Of a DNA stretch of 64,000 bases, positions 1 through 12,700 are shown piece after piece. The stretch comes from Orthonyx spaldingii. Its lineage: Eukaryota; Chordata; Aves; Passeriformes; Orthonychidae. The notes under the pieces are model-generated. The model searched no databases. It was given only the letters and a program-made list of their open reading frames with translations, and had not been told where the DNA came from. Positions within the stretch are counted from its first letter, which is position 1. Every line of letters starts with the position of its first letter. The stretch is taken from positions 186,001 to 250,000 of the forward strand of contig VZTJ01000756.1 in assembly GCA_013397795.1 (NCBI GenBank), in the 5' to 3' direction. The position numbers and the translations under genes were made by a program.

Positions 1-49
1 ATAAAGGTCACCCACTATACTCATCTGTGAAACCTTTGTAAAGGCAGTA

Positions 50-250
50 TTGCTGTGTACTACAGCACTCCCATTTTTGCCCCAGGGTTTGCAACAGTTT
101 GCTCAGGAAACTAAGAAAGAAGTGCCTGAAGTCAGGTTGCCATGGATACAGGAAACCCTGGGACAGGAAGCCATTTTATCTGTGCTTCAGAAGTATTGTT
201 GGAAAGGAAATCTCAATGATTTGTTTCTAGAAAACCAAGAACTATCTTAG
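50..250 (+). other. Unidentified exon-like ORF (possible terminal exon or pseudogene)
   Basis: A pyrimidine stretch with acceptor-like tttttgccccag ends at 91, followed by an open frame of about 53 codons to a TAG stop at 248-250. The peptide (QQFAQETKKEVPEVRLPWIQ...) is polar, with a Trp/Cys-containing end (VLQKYCWKGNLNDLFLENQE), and has a more protein-like composition than the surrounding ORFs. I do not recognise the family. If real, it is antisense inside the IPO11 3' region. It does not match the missing IPO11 C-terminus. A chance ORF remains possible. Confidence 0.25.
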
Positions 251-290
251 TCTGTAACTGCTGGGTTTTGTTCGTTTTGGTTTTTTAGGG

Positions 291-357
291 TGGTTTTGTT
301 GTTGTTGTTGTTGTTTTGGTTTCTTTTGTTGTTGTTGTTGTTTTGGTTTTTTTTTTT
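291..357 (+). repeat. (GTT)n and T-rich low-complexity tract
   Basis: Two GTT trinucleotide runs separated by ttggtttctttt, ending in a poly-T. Simple repeat. Confidence 0.9.
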
Positions 358-3300
358 AAATCTACTGATTTAACTAGGAGAGCTCAAGACTTTTATCTTA
401 GTTAGGTATAACTTTCAGAAGAAAGCACAACTATTTGTAACAGCACTATTGTATTACCTGTAACTCCCTTATTTTTCAGCCAGAATCTGAAATGCAATTT
501 ATTAAATCTGCAGCAACACTTACAACTGTTCTCTGTCTACACAGCCAAACTGCTGCCACATGCACACACGTTCCAGTGGTCCTGCCGAGAGGGAAAAGAC
601 ACACACTCTGGAGGGAAGAGCCCAGTGCCTTCTGCCCTCTGGCAGGGCACAATCCGGGAGAAAACTATGAATTCTTAGGACATGAGATCCATATGATGTG
701 GTACTAAACTGCTACGTACTTGCAGTATTTCTGACCTGACACAAGCACTTTGTTAACTCTCACTTCAGGTCACCCTTTTTAAAGCAAATTTATCCACAGA
801 GGACTATGAGACAGTTTCTGGTTCTGAGAGCCACACCTTTGGTGTACAGCTTTCATTTCCTGCAGTGTCCCCTGTGCAGAAAAACGCTACATGGGCTATA
901 AATATCCCTCTTGCTTAAGGACCGGAGATTACACCCTCAGTTTATCCATCACAGGGAAGAAACACTTGCAAAGTCCAGTCACATCATCAAAGGGAGAAAA
1001 GGGGAGATTAAGCCTACAAATAGCAACGTAACTATGATTTTACCGCAATGAGACCTTTTGCTCAGCAAAAAAACCATGACGAAGCCCATCAGTAGCCATA
1101 GCCAAAAAAGAGGCACAACAGCAGGAGAATCAAGTCCCTTCAGCTACAGTGATCTCACACAGGAAGCATGAGTTCATGTAAGGGGTGAAATGTAACCCAA
1201 GTGTCTTTGTCTATATAATCCAATCTGAAATGCAGGAAACACATGAGAAAGGGAAACCGAATAGACAAGAACATGCTTTTGAAGAAGCTTTCTTCCAAAT
1301 ATTTTGTCTAAAATAAGAAATCAGCAAATAAAATTGGTCCATGGGCCATTTTAGACAAAGCCTGTATCAGTTACAACCCAGAGTTAGAACTGTATTTGTT
1401 TCTTTTTCTGAGACCAAAAGACCAATAGGAAAACTAATTGTTCTTGAGATTTGAATATTTATTTTCATGCTTACATTTTTTCACAGTGTTTAACGTAACT
1501 GCTGACATAGAGAAAAGTAAAATAAAATGTCATGTCATTTACTTAAAGGGAAAGCTGTATAGTTCACAGGACGATTGGTGAAGTATCCTGGATGTGGGGG
1601 ACAGAACAGTAAGAGTAACTGAAAAAGATTATCCAGATAGAGTCAGACAAGGGGAAAATTAGAGATTGATCAAAAACGGAAAGTGACTTTAAATAGAAAA
1701 TGATCTTCTACCTAAGCTTCACTACCTATAGTCTATTTATACTGATAGCTATATACATAAAAAAAAACAACAAAAAATTATTCTTACAAGGTGTGCTGTA
1801 TGAAACAACCCCTTATAGCTATAAGACGTAAGTCAATTTAAAAAAAAAAGTTTTATAAGGCAAATGTTCATAGAGCTCTCTTTTTGCAAAATGTCAGAAG
1901 CAACACATTTTGAAACACTAAAGGAATTAATGAAGCTTTAAGGTATATCAGATAGTGTGAAAATTTAGAGAAACCAGCAGAGCAGTGGCCAGATAAAAGA
2001 AAGCTGATGACTAGTAAGCGGCTGAATGTCTCTGTGGACTTGCACTGAAAGTACATTATGAATATTCACAAAATGTTTGCTTGGACCATCACTCCACTGT
2101 GGTTCTGAGCACATTGCTGACCCTTCTGATTGTTGAATCCTATGCCCAAACTGGGGTAAAAATTTTTCTTAATAGAGATCATGGCTCCTTCCATTTTGTA
2201 CTAGGAAATCTAGAGAAAGTCCTGTTTTACACTTGATAAATACTGCACCCGAAGGCCTGCGGTTCTGATTGCAATGCAATTCAGAGGTATTATTTCATTA
2301 ATACTACATATTGTTAAAGTATCTGAAAACAGTATCTGTTAAAAACCAGACACAAAATTATGTGCCACATACCTGAGACCATTTTGGGGAAAACCATAAA
2401 AAAGGCTGGGATACATGTCTAACTTGGATCAGCATATCTCAAATGGGCTTATACTTAAAAAATAAAATTCATTACTTTTTGAAAACTGTACAAAAAAACC
2501 CAGGAAACACTAACAAGCTTAGGCAGCTCTCATAGTAGTATATTTTATTCACTCCAAATTTTATTCTGCCATGAGAGAACTATTAGGTTTGTGCTTGAAT
2601 ACTGCTTCACATGGTAACAGAGAATTATTTTTGAACCCACAAGTGAATTGTACCTTAATATACTAATATTGATGAAGTTACTAATGCTATTGGCTTTCCA
2701 ACATGATAATCCAGTTCAACAATGACTCCTTGTAAATACAAGCATGAAGTCTGAGTAACAACAATTTGTCAAATTGTTCATAAAATGACAGGTCAAAGTA
2801 ATTGAAAGAACATACAAGCACTGCACCCATGTTAGATTAAAGCCAATATAATGAACATTAGCTAGCACAAAATAATCATCCAAATCCCACTTATGTATAG
2901 CAGAAAACATGCAACAAGTTCAAAAACAGCGACTAAAGTCAATTTTTGAGAAGAGATTTCATTCTCATAATCACTACAAAATTATGTTAAAGCTCATGAA
3001 CAAGGATAACCAATTTTTAGCACCATAATTATTTTTTTAAGCTTATAAGAGTGAAACTATCTACTGCCCTCCCATTGTGTATTTAGAAATTATCTCCTCT
3101 TGCAGGTCTTCCTTCCTTCTACTTTTATTCTCCACAGGCAGTCTATTGTACAATTTTATTTTTTCAAATATCTACTCCCTTTTGCCCACATCATCTCTAA
3201 ATAAATCAAAGTAATTCCGGTACTAAGCTACTGCTTAGGTAGCACAGACATCAACATTTAATTAACATCCAGTAGGCAGGTGAACTGTTGACACCTTGTT

Positions 3301-5701
3301 AACTTATCAGATCCCAAAACACTTTTCTGTTTTTCTCATTATCTAGTTTATCTAAAAATTTCTGATTGTGTCAAATATTTCAGATGCCTTCTAGTATTTC
3401 ATAATTCTGCTTAAGTAAGAATCCTGACTTGCTGCTTCATTTACTGAGAATGTCCCTCTTCGCAGAGTGAAAAATCACAGAATTATTTTTCCCATTGAGG
3501 ATACGAAAATAAGTTTCCATTCTATCAATCTAATTTGACCTTAGACTCCATAAAAATAATATGACAGAAAGTTGTTGTGAAACTAAACACTCATTTTGAG
3601 AAATTATGAGAATTAATTTCTCTCTTTATTCAGAAATCTAAGTCTTCTATGGATTAACCACTAAGTTTGTTGAACACAACAGTAACATAAAAAAGGTTGG
3701 TCATGAATGTAACCCTCAGATGTGATATGCTGACAATAAGACTATAGCTTTAGCCGTTACTATTCACTGCAATATTTAGCAAATCCTGTTCAAACTATGA
3801 AAGCATTAACGTACTCAATACGAATGCAATTCAAACCAAAAAGTCCAAACAACTCAAAGTAATTTCCCAAATTACAACTTCTAGAAATTTAATCAAAAGT
3901 AAACCAAATTGCCAAACCAAACTCTGCCTGCTAGTTTAGGAGACAGGATGGGCATAGACTTGCATCAGCAACTGATAGCTCCAAATATTTAACAAAAAGA
4001 GAAATCTTCAACAATTCCTAACAACTACTACAGAGAATACCCCCACACAAAATACAAAAGCTATTTCTTAAAAATACAAGCTGTCTTTATACTGAGGCAT
4101 TTTTTAATATCAAAACTTGATGTTTTAAGCCCTTTCTCATTAAATTGTTTGAATATGAAACATTTTTCAAGACAGTACTTATTTGCAGAAGTTCTTCTAG
4201 CAACATGGATTGTGGTGTTTATTACTTCTGGTATCTTGCCATAATAGTCTGGAACTGTTAAAGTTCACTGAAAAATGTCAGCTACTTCTCTGGCAGTCTC
4301 AAATTTCAGAGAGTATAGCACAGAGAGCTAAAGACGTACCAAAACAGCTCAGAACAAACCCAGGTGCAAAAACAGCTGTAAATCTGCATTTTGGGGTTGT
4401 TTTTACATTTGTTACAATCTTGTGATTTTTACATATTTTTACTAATATGCTATACTTCAGTCATTACTTATTCAATATCTAATTTGCAAACATGTAAACC
4501 ATACATTGCAAAAATTTTGAAGAAATCTAGTTAGTCTGTTATCTTTTGCTGTCTTTCATATAACTAAAATGTTAAATTTTAGGGTAAATCATAATTAGAA
4601 TAGTTTTATGAAAGACTTCTGAAATTTTTTATATAGGCCATAAACAAAAACAAGATATCAACAGTAACCAAAGCCTTGTGACTGCAGTTTACCTTTTTGC
4701 AGCAGTTTAGCTGCAATTAGTAACATAATCCCTTGCCATCACTTGGTACATTTTTCCTTGAAATCAAGGCTTAAGGGTCTTAGAGGAAAAGATAACATGT
4801 TCCTGACCAGTCCATACTAGCAATCAAGCGTAGGACAAAAATTGATGGAGATTGTGAACAAGAAAAGTTTAATGAGTGCATCCTTTTGCTAATGCCATAA
4901 TGTGGCATGCAATTAAAGAAGTTGGCAGTGCTCTGTGTAACCTTCTGAATTATGCAGACTCTGATGGTCAGACTAAGACCAAAGCCATATTTTTCACTCT
5001 TATCATTAAAACTGCACTGTTACCTGTCAAGCAAGCTAAATAAATCCAAGGCCAAACATTGATGACAACTGCAAAATCATAATTGAAAGAGCTCCTTTAA
5101 ATGCTAATAGCCTGTTAGAGGCATGGGTGAGCATGTCTTTAACTAGAGGAATTTAAAAAATGGAGGGGAAGAAAAAACAGCTTCACAGTATCATCCTGAT
5201 AAAAAAAGGAGGATGTACAAGTAATTATGTAAGAAATTCTTACTTTATAAATGAGGACATAACTATCCTGAGGAGAACATGACATTTTATTAGGCACTTT
5301 CTTGCCATATACTAACATTACATGTAGCCAACTTTTTCAGAGGAAAATTAAGATTTTTGACTAAGTACTTTTCACAAATGACAGAAGCAAGACTCTATAA
5401 TAACCTAATGAAGATTTATAATTGCATACTGTAAGTCCTTACACTCACAAAATGCCAATTATCTAACTGGCAGAACTCATACTGGCTGACATATCAGACT
5501 TGATACACAATGAGAAAAAGCAGACATTCATTTACATAATGATTAGAAACCTGGAGAGCCTCTTAACCCTTTCCCCACAATACATAAACATATTTGACTT
5601 AAAGGGGTAAAATGAAAACTGTCACTACTCATGTACCAGAAAAGAAAATGAAAAAAGATAAAATACTTCATATTTTAAGCTCAGTAGAGTCTCCTCTACC
5701 T

Positions 5702-5719
5702 TAGAGTGGTACCACTCTA
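5702..5719. repeat. Perfect 18-bp palindrome
   Basis: TAGAGTGGTACCACTCTA reads identically on both strands with no spacer. Further ggtacc copies lie at 5729-5734 and 5913-5918. Confidence 0.9.
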
Positions 5720-6188
5720 CACAGGTAGGTACCAAAAATGAGCCTGTCCTCAAGGACCAAAATTCATGGCCTGTTTTGGAAAGCACTGACTCTGAGTAAA
5801 AGTAAACTTGGCAATCTCCCATTCAAGAGTGACAGTGGAAATAACACTCATCTGCAGAAGGGGAGTGCTTAGCTTTCAACATGGTGTCAAATGCTACCTA
5901 TGGTACAGTTAGGTACCACCCCAAACTATGCTGATCATTGACACTATAATCTTTCCATTCCAAAATCTGTTTCCATTTCCTTATTAGAGAATAAATGTTC
6001 CTATCACTCTTTAGCATCTTTCAGAGTTGTTTGTGTTCTACTAAAATACACACAACTGTAGGAATAAAAAAAGATATCTACTTGGCTAAATAAATCATTA
6101 AAAGCTTTCAGTATCACCAAAGAAGGACATTCCAAAACACTGTAATACTGACATTATACTGCAGTAGGCAAGCTAATTATTTCCATAC

Positions 6189-6226
6189 ATATATATATAT
6201 ATATATAGATAGATAGATAGATAGAT
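6189..6226 (+). repeat. Compound microsatellite (AT)n(AGAT)n
   Basis: About nine AT units followed by five AGAT units in the IPO11 3' intron; likely length-polymorphic. Confidence 0.92.
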
Positions 6227-9200
6227 ATTGGTAAAAGAAGGGGACATAGAACAGTTTTAGCCTGTTTGGCATCAGGAACTACAAAGAACACTGAAAATCT
6301 CAAAATGTAGAACCCTAGATAGTGGTGGGGGCCCACACATTTTCCACAATAAATAAGAGTTAGAATGCTGCTGCTGACCATATTCACTAGGCACTATTTT
6401 AGGGACCAAGGGCACATCTAATAAAACTCAGCTCAGTCTTGAAGAGTACTCCTGAAGCTATATGTTCACGAACAAGCCATCAAGATTGTAGACAAGCTTG
6501 AATATGACCGAACTAGACCAGGAAATCACGATGTTTGTGAATTTACTCATCCAGGTTGCTGTCACATCTCATGTCTCACCCTTTAGCTCAGATATAATTT
6601 TCCTCCAAAAAACTTCAAGTCCTTGCCTGTTTTTCAAAAAGCCATTCTTCTTAGAGCTACTGTATGTCTAGCCACACTTGCCTCATGTACTGAACATGGA
6701 GAGACTGTAACTTCACAAGTGCATCCTTACTGCCTGAATCACATTACTGGACCCTACTATTATTTACAACAGTTTAAAGACAGAGGTCTTTAACCTATTT
6801 TATGAAATAGTAAGATTTTTTAATAAATTAATGAAAATGCACGTGTATGGATATGAGTAACCAACACTCAGCAGTAAGCACACAAAACGTGGAAAATATT
6901 GCCAATGCATGTATCTGTCAAACACAAAAAAACGCTAACATTGATTGATCACACTTGGATAGCAAGTGCAGACAATTATACAGCATTTAATTTGGGCAAA
7001 CCCCTAAATAATACCAGGAAATTACTGTTCTGTGAAAAGGTGCTGCAACACACTAATCAGGAAAGCAGCAGTTATTGTTCTTTTTTTAATATGAATTTCT
7101 AATCACTAACATGATGTGCAGCTGTGGGAAGATAAACAGGATGCTAGACTGAAGGGTACGCATACATGAATAAAATGCATGTATTGGTTGGTATCAAAAG
7201 CGTGCCATTGCGTCTGTCTCTGGATGGTATTGCCTACATAAGAAAATTACAGTGTGGCTAACAATTTGTCACTTTATGCTTAGTCAAACTAGTCAGCCCA
7301 AGAGCCACTGCGAAAAACTGCTCTGCAGTGAATCCTGACTTATCTACTCTAAAATCCTTCACTCATGACACTGTCATAGGTGCTGTACTTGCAACAAAAT
7401 TATTTGTGTCACACTAGTATAAAATTAATAATGATGGAATTTTAACTTCTCCTAAAACGCAGAAAGTTCCAAGTTCCACATATTTGTAATTATAAATGTG
7501 ATCACTAACTAGAGAAACACCTAAAATCCATGAAATAATACTATAGAGTTTAGACCGAGAATAAAAAAGGTCACGGTTTAATACTTTTCCCAACATTTTA
7601 TCCATACAACCACTCTGAGGGAAGAATGAGAATACATGTTATCTTCATTTTCCTCCCACTATTTTTGTCTGCTCCCTCTCTTTCCTCTCTAAAATAAATC
7701 AGCGCTAGAGCAAGCAAATGGCAAAAGGAGAAAAATTCTCAGAAAGTGCTAGACACAGCACAGATGCCTGTTTTCCTTATAGCAGAACCTTGAAAATACG
7801 AGCTTGCTACTGGTACCAATCCTGACCATGACAGAGCAGAAAGCTGAGGGAAGAATCCAACCCTCACCTTGGCCTTCCCAAGACAGCCCATCAGCCATCC
7901 TCAGAAGACAAAATTCTGTTCTGCCTCTGCAGCTGAGAAATCTTGAGCTTACCTTGGATATCCAAAGTAAAATCTAATCACGTACCTGGTTAGTGAGGCA
8001 TGCCAACAGGAAAAATTACTTTAGCTTTTCTTGAAAACACATTAATCAAAACATTTTGTTTAAATACTGTATTATATTTGAAACATTTTTGCTTCAACTA
8101 TGCAAATGGACTTGCACAAGGAGCCTACAGATACAGGATGCAGCAGGTATGTGTAGTATAAGCCCTGTGATACGGCAAAACCAAAGTGACTCACATTGTT
8201 CTAGTAAAAGAAACAATCAGTTGACAGAATCAATTTCACACACTCTGTCTGAAGGCAAGTTTAGCACTCTATCAATTGTGTAAGTGAAATTTGCATAGCT
8301 TTGACATAAACATGTCCACCAAAGAGAGGCTTTTTATTTGAGAAGCAGTTTTCTTAAGTGAGCTGAGTAACTGAAAAATAAAGCTGTCATTTGCAGAAGG
8401 TTTTATTATGTTAAGGACTGCCAGAAATAATTGGCTTTTACAGCAGGAAATCTGGAGCAGCTGAAGGTAGTTCAAAATAACATGGTTATCGAAAGGAATT
8501 TCTTTTTTTCCTTCCTCTCTTTAAAAGAAACTTCACAGAAAGACAGATGTAGTTCAGCACCTTAAATTTTAGCTAACACCTCTGTAAAAACATTTCAAAT
8601 ACATTTATAAACAACGTAATACTGTTACATTTACTGGGAAAAAACCTCTCATAAAGCAGCTGCTTGGTTCACCTTTAGCTAGATGGTTATTCTGATTATC
8701 TATCTGACAAAAAAAGGGATCTGTGCATATAAAAAGCAATGAAACCTTGAAGCTACACATAAGTGTTCCCTGGGTTTTTTTTAGACAGTGACTACGTATT
8801 CTACAGCTTCGACAGATACTACATATTCTACAGATACTAAAATAGCTTTTAGGATTTGGAAGCAACATCTAAATTCCCAATACACAATACTTAAAGACTG
8901 CTCAGGAAACCCAGCAGACTAAATGTAAACTCATGTAGTCTTGTCTTCCTGAATGTCAAACAGATAAAAATAATCTGAAGGTAACTATGGACTGAACTTT
9001 CACCTAAACATGTATTATACATGAATTCTATTAATGACAACTTAGAAGTCAGTGTATTCAGCATTTTCATTTAAAACTTTCATTTTCTATGCATATGCAG
9101 CAATGATGATGGCTACTGAAAGGACAGTAGTAAAATCTTGCTATGAAATCTGTAGTGCAAAAACCATTTCACAGCAACAACACAGTCTTTCACAGCAACT

Positions 9201-9646
9201 CTTCCATTTAACGTCATTAAGGGGAAAACCAGGATGAAAGTTCAGATCACCTACAACAGGAAAGAAAACTGAACATTGTTCCCTGGAAGGGACACCAAAA
9301 TACTAACATACTACTAAAGCAACTACCTTAATCACATATGAGAGAAGCAGACAGTACAAAGTTAATATGAGAATCAACAATAAAATCTGCATTGCTGGTT
9401 CCTCACTTTTACTAAAGGACATTTCCTATGAAATAGAAGCAAGGTTACTATAATGCTATGAAGTCTAATAAGAAGCTAATATAATGTAGCATGGAAATTC
9501 TATCTTTTTAAGTTTCTCTTGGGGGGAAAAAAAGAGTAAATGAAACTACTTACGTTGGAATATTTAGGTGCAGAATTGTGAAATACTTTAAAAACCATTC
9601 CAAGGCCTTTGAAGCATTCTTATTTAAGGCATTGTACATTGCTTAC

Positions 9647-9768
9647 CTATTCAATGATGGCAGAAGAGAAAGCAATGCCAAAGCAGAAAGTTTTCTTCTT
9701 TCTGGCTGAGTGATGTTATCCATCCGATCAACCCACATTTCAATCATGTTACCAAGAATTTGGTCCAA
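9647..9768 (-). CDS. IPO11: IPO11 coding exon 26 (last one inside the window)
   Basis: Residues 821-860 plus two bases: LDQILGNMIEMWVDRMDNIT, QPERRKLSALALLSLLPS. Acceptor ttgcag, donor gtaagc. The following codons of the family (VIQDKF... to the ...FLQGF C-terminus) were not found between here and position 1. Confidence 0.92.
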
Positions 9769-12700
9769 CTGCAATGGGACACACAACATTCCTTTTCAGT
9801 TAGGAGTACATCAGCTTGTTTAAAAAATAACTTATTTTAATTTTTCTACCAACTGAATACATTACTTATTCTATACAGATGTATACCGGACAGAAGTAGC
9901 TGGCAACACATACTTTTAAAATTTTCTATGACAATGCTTCCAGGCCCTGAACCCTCCATATCATTAGTTGTAACCTAGAAGTTTGAAATGTATTTCATTT
10001 ATGAAGAGGGAACTAATTCAGGACAGTGAATACAGACCAAGCACATGGACTTACTCTGTTTTACCTACACAGTGACAAATTTAAAAAAAGACTTGTCGTT
10101 ATCTGTTTGAAAACTGTATTATACCCCAGAGAAGAAAGTGACTCAAATTTCACTTAAAGACGTAATAGAACACTTGTAAGATAGAACAACCTCAGTTAAC
10201 TTCACCAGAGAAACTGTAGGACACCAAACCTGATATTCTAGAAACTCAGGAGAATGATTAGACCATTCTCTGTCCTGCAAGACTCATCAAGATGGCACAG
10301 GGAAAGAAATTCTCACCCTAAAACTGCATGTGAACTAAGGGGGATTACATGGCTAATTGTGGGATGCAGCAGGAAGAGAATTTAGGGACTATATAAAAAT
10401 TTTAATAGAATGTCTTATGTAATTATGGGGACATGTAAAATTTGTTACAGGGTGATCAGGGAAAGCAGAAAAGGATGGGGAAGAGCCCCTTTTCAAGGTG
10501 AACTGGGCAGGAACAAGCATGGATAATAGAGGTAGAAGTTTCTTCAGGTCAAAAGAAAGCAAGACTTCCGTATGTAATACAGCTGAAATACCAAGACATA
10601 AAAAACCCAAAAGGACAAAAAAGGACAATAAACCTTACCTCCTGATCCAATTCACATGCCATCTGGTTCAAAAGTAATGAAAAAAACCTTGCATTTTGTA
10701 GTAGAACTCTACCCATGATCCCCAGATAAGTAGACATCACCACTGGGTACCTCTAAAACAAAAATAAACCAAAAGGTGCTTAGTTTAACTAAAAGAAAAA
10801 TATTTGACGCACAAAACAGTAATACATGGAAAATACTTGTATGCATCCCTTATGTCTTTTTAATTATAAATTGCAGTTCAAGAGCCTCTAGGAACAGGGG
10901 ACTGAGTGAGCAATCTTCACCAGAGTTCTCAGTTCTTACAATATGAAAACTATGTCAATTTCAAAGTCAATTTTGTCCAAACAGCCAAGACAACTTGCAA
11001 AGTGATTTTACTTTAAATTTTAAAGCCTATATCTTAAGGAACTAATAGTTCACTGTACTGTTAAAAAATTATTTTAAATTTGACTATGGTTCCAAATGAC
11101 TGCTTACAATTTCAATTACATTAAGAACACTTAGTATTTCTGAAGTTGTTACTTTTTCCAGATAGAAACTATAATACATTTGCCAGTAACCAATCTGCAA
11201 GTGTCTCAAAATTAACTAGATACAGTAATAAGTTCATTCGTTTATTATATTTGGTTATTACTTTTACAAGAAGCTATAGATTTTTTTCATATTAAATTCA
11301 GCATGTGACAATATTTTGTAGAATAGCTTACTTGAAAAACAAAACGCCAACATTTACCTGAAAATATTAACCCAGATTAATACATTTTGACCAGGGTATA
11401 ATGAATTCACTAGTCTTAAATCAGAAGACATTTTAATAATCCAATCTCTGTGCTTTGTATAGCAAAAAGTACTTTCCTACATAGTATTACTTGGCTTAAA
11501 TTTGGTAATCTTATTTAACTCAATTGGAGCCACATATTGATATTTGAAAGTCTTTTGATACTTGAAAAAAGCAAAGATTTTGATTAAAGAAGTCAAAAAG
11601 CATGAATAATTCCACCCACTGATTCCTGCCAGAACTGAAAGGTTCAATATAATTAAAGCATATTGGATTTTACTCATTTTCCTCCAACACAGAAGTTTGT
11701 TGAAAACAAAGAGAGAAAAGGGAGAAGTTAAGACATCTAAGCCAGCAAAATCTTAGACTCTATCTCACACAAAGTATTCTCACATCCTTCAGCTCTTCAT
11801 ATTAGATATGCCAATTAGGAAAAGAAGGTCAAATTGATCTTCTCCTGGTCCACTTATGTTTTTTTCTGGTCCAGGTACACTTAAAAAGAATAGTATGTGT
11901 CTTTAAAAAAACCCAACAAGAAACTCCAACACCTATTAAGGATTAAACTAGGCATAGAGTTATAGCCCTTAAAAGCGTTCATAGTGAAGGAACAGTGGAA
12001 CAGCAGAATAAACTTGGTGCTGTTTTATTAAAACAAGCACTAGATGACACAACAAGTGACAGATATGTTGGTTTTTGTCTTGTTCTACTGTGTTGCATTT
12101 GCAGACTTTTAAAATAGATGTCAAAAATCTATCAGATGCTCTTAAAACAAGAGAAAACGCAACAGCAATATGAAAAAACTGGGACAGATAATAGAAGGTA
12201 CTGTCACCTGCAAAAGGAAAGTAGAGAGTAGTTAAAGTAACTCTTACCTCTCCAACTATAATCCCCCTGAACACTGATGGCAGAAGGGGTTGAAACATTT
12301 GAGGACCCAACACAGGGTTGACTTTTAGGACATTTTCTACAACCTTAAGAACAAAAGCAAATTAGACAATTAGTAAAATACATTGATAAATCTTAACTGA
12401 AGCTTTAAAACCATGTGTACTGGCGTACACATATAGAGTGCTCCTAGGATGTTTCCCATTAAATACCAGCAAACCCCAGATTGCTGAAAATGTATTCTAG
12501 TAAAGTATTCCGCAAACCTGACGTGCATAAATGCACCTGGTGAAAGCTGACATGCCAATGAAACCCACCTAGCCAAGCATATCACAAGCCTCCCCATGGC
12601 CCAGGAGAAGTTGATGAGGTGGTTTGGGAGAAAGGACCTTGTTAAGCTTCCAGGAAAAGCAGCAGATTGAGGTGGTTGGCAGGGCAAAGTACCAGCAGTT

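Larger units (their letters stand above)
251..9646 (-). other. IPO11: IPO11 intron after coding exon 26 (extends left of window)
   Basis: AT-rich. Holds the GTT tract, the AT/AGAT microsatellite and the 18-bp palindrome. I searched the minus strand by eye for the missing C-terminal exons and saw none. No other gene supported. Confidence 0.6.

Noticed and set aside
6154..6387. 77-codon minus ORF with a Ser-Ile-Tyr repeat
   Set aside because: The repeat is the translated AT/AGAT microsatellite; no match to the missing IPO11 exons.
7950..7960. gtaagc-type donor on the minus strand, possible IPO11 exon
   Set aside because: The upstream sequence does not encode any of the missing IPO11 C-terminus and has in-frame stops.
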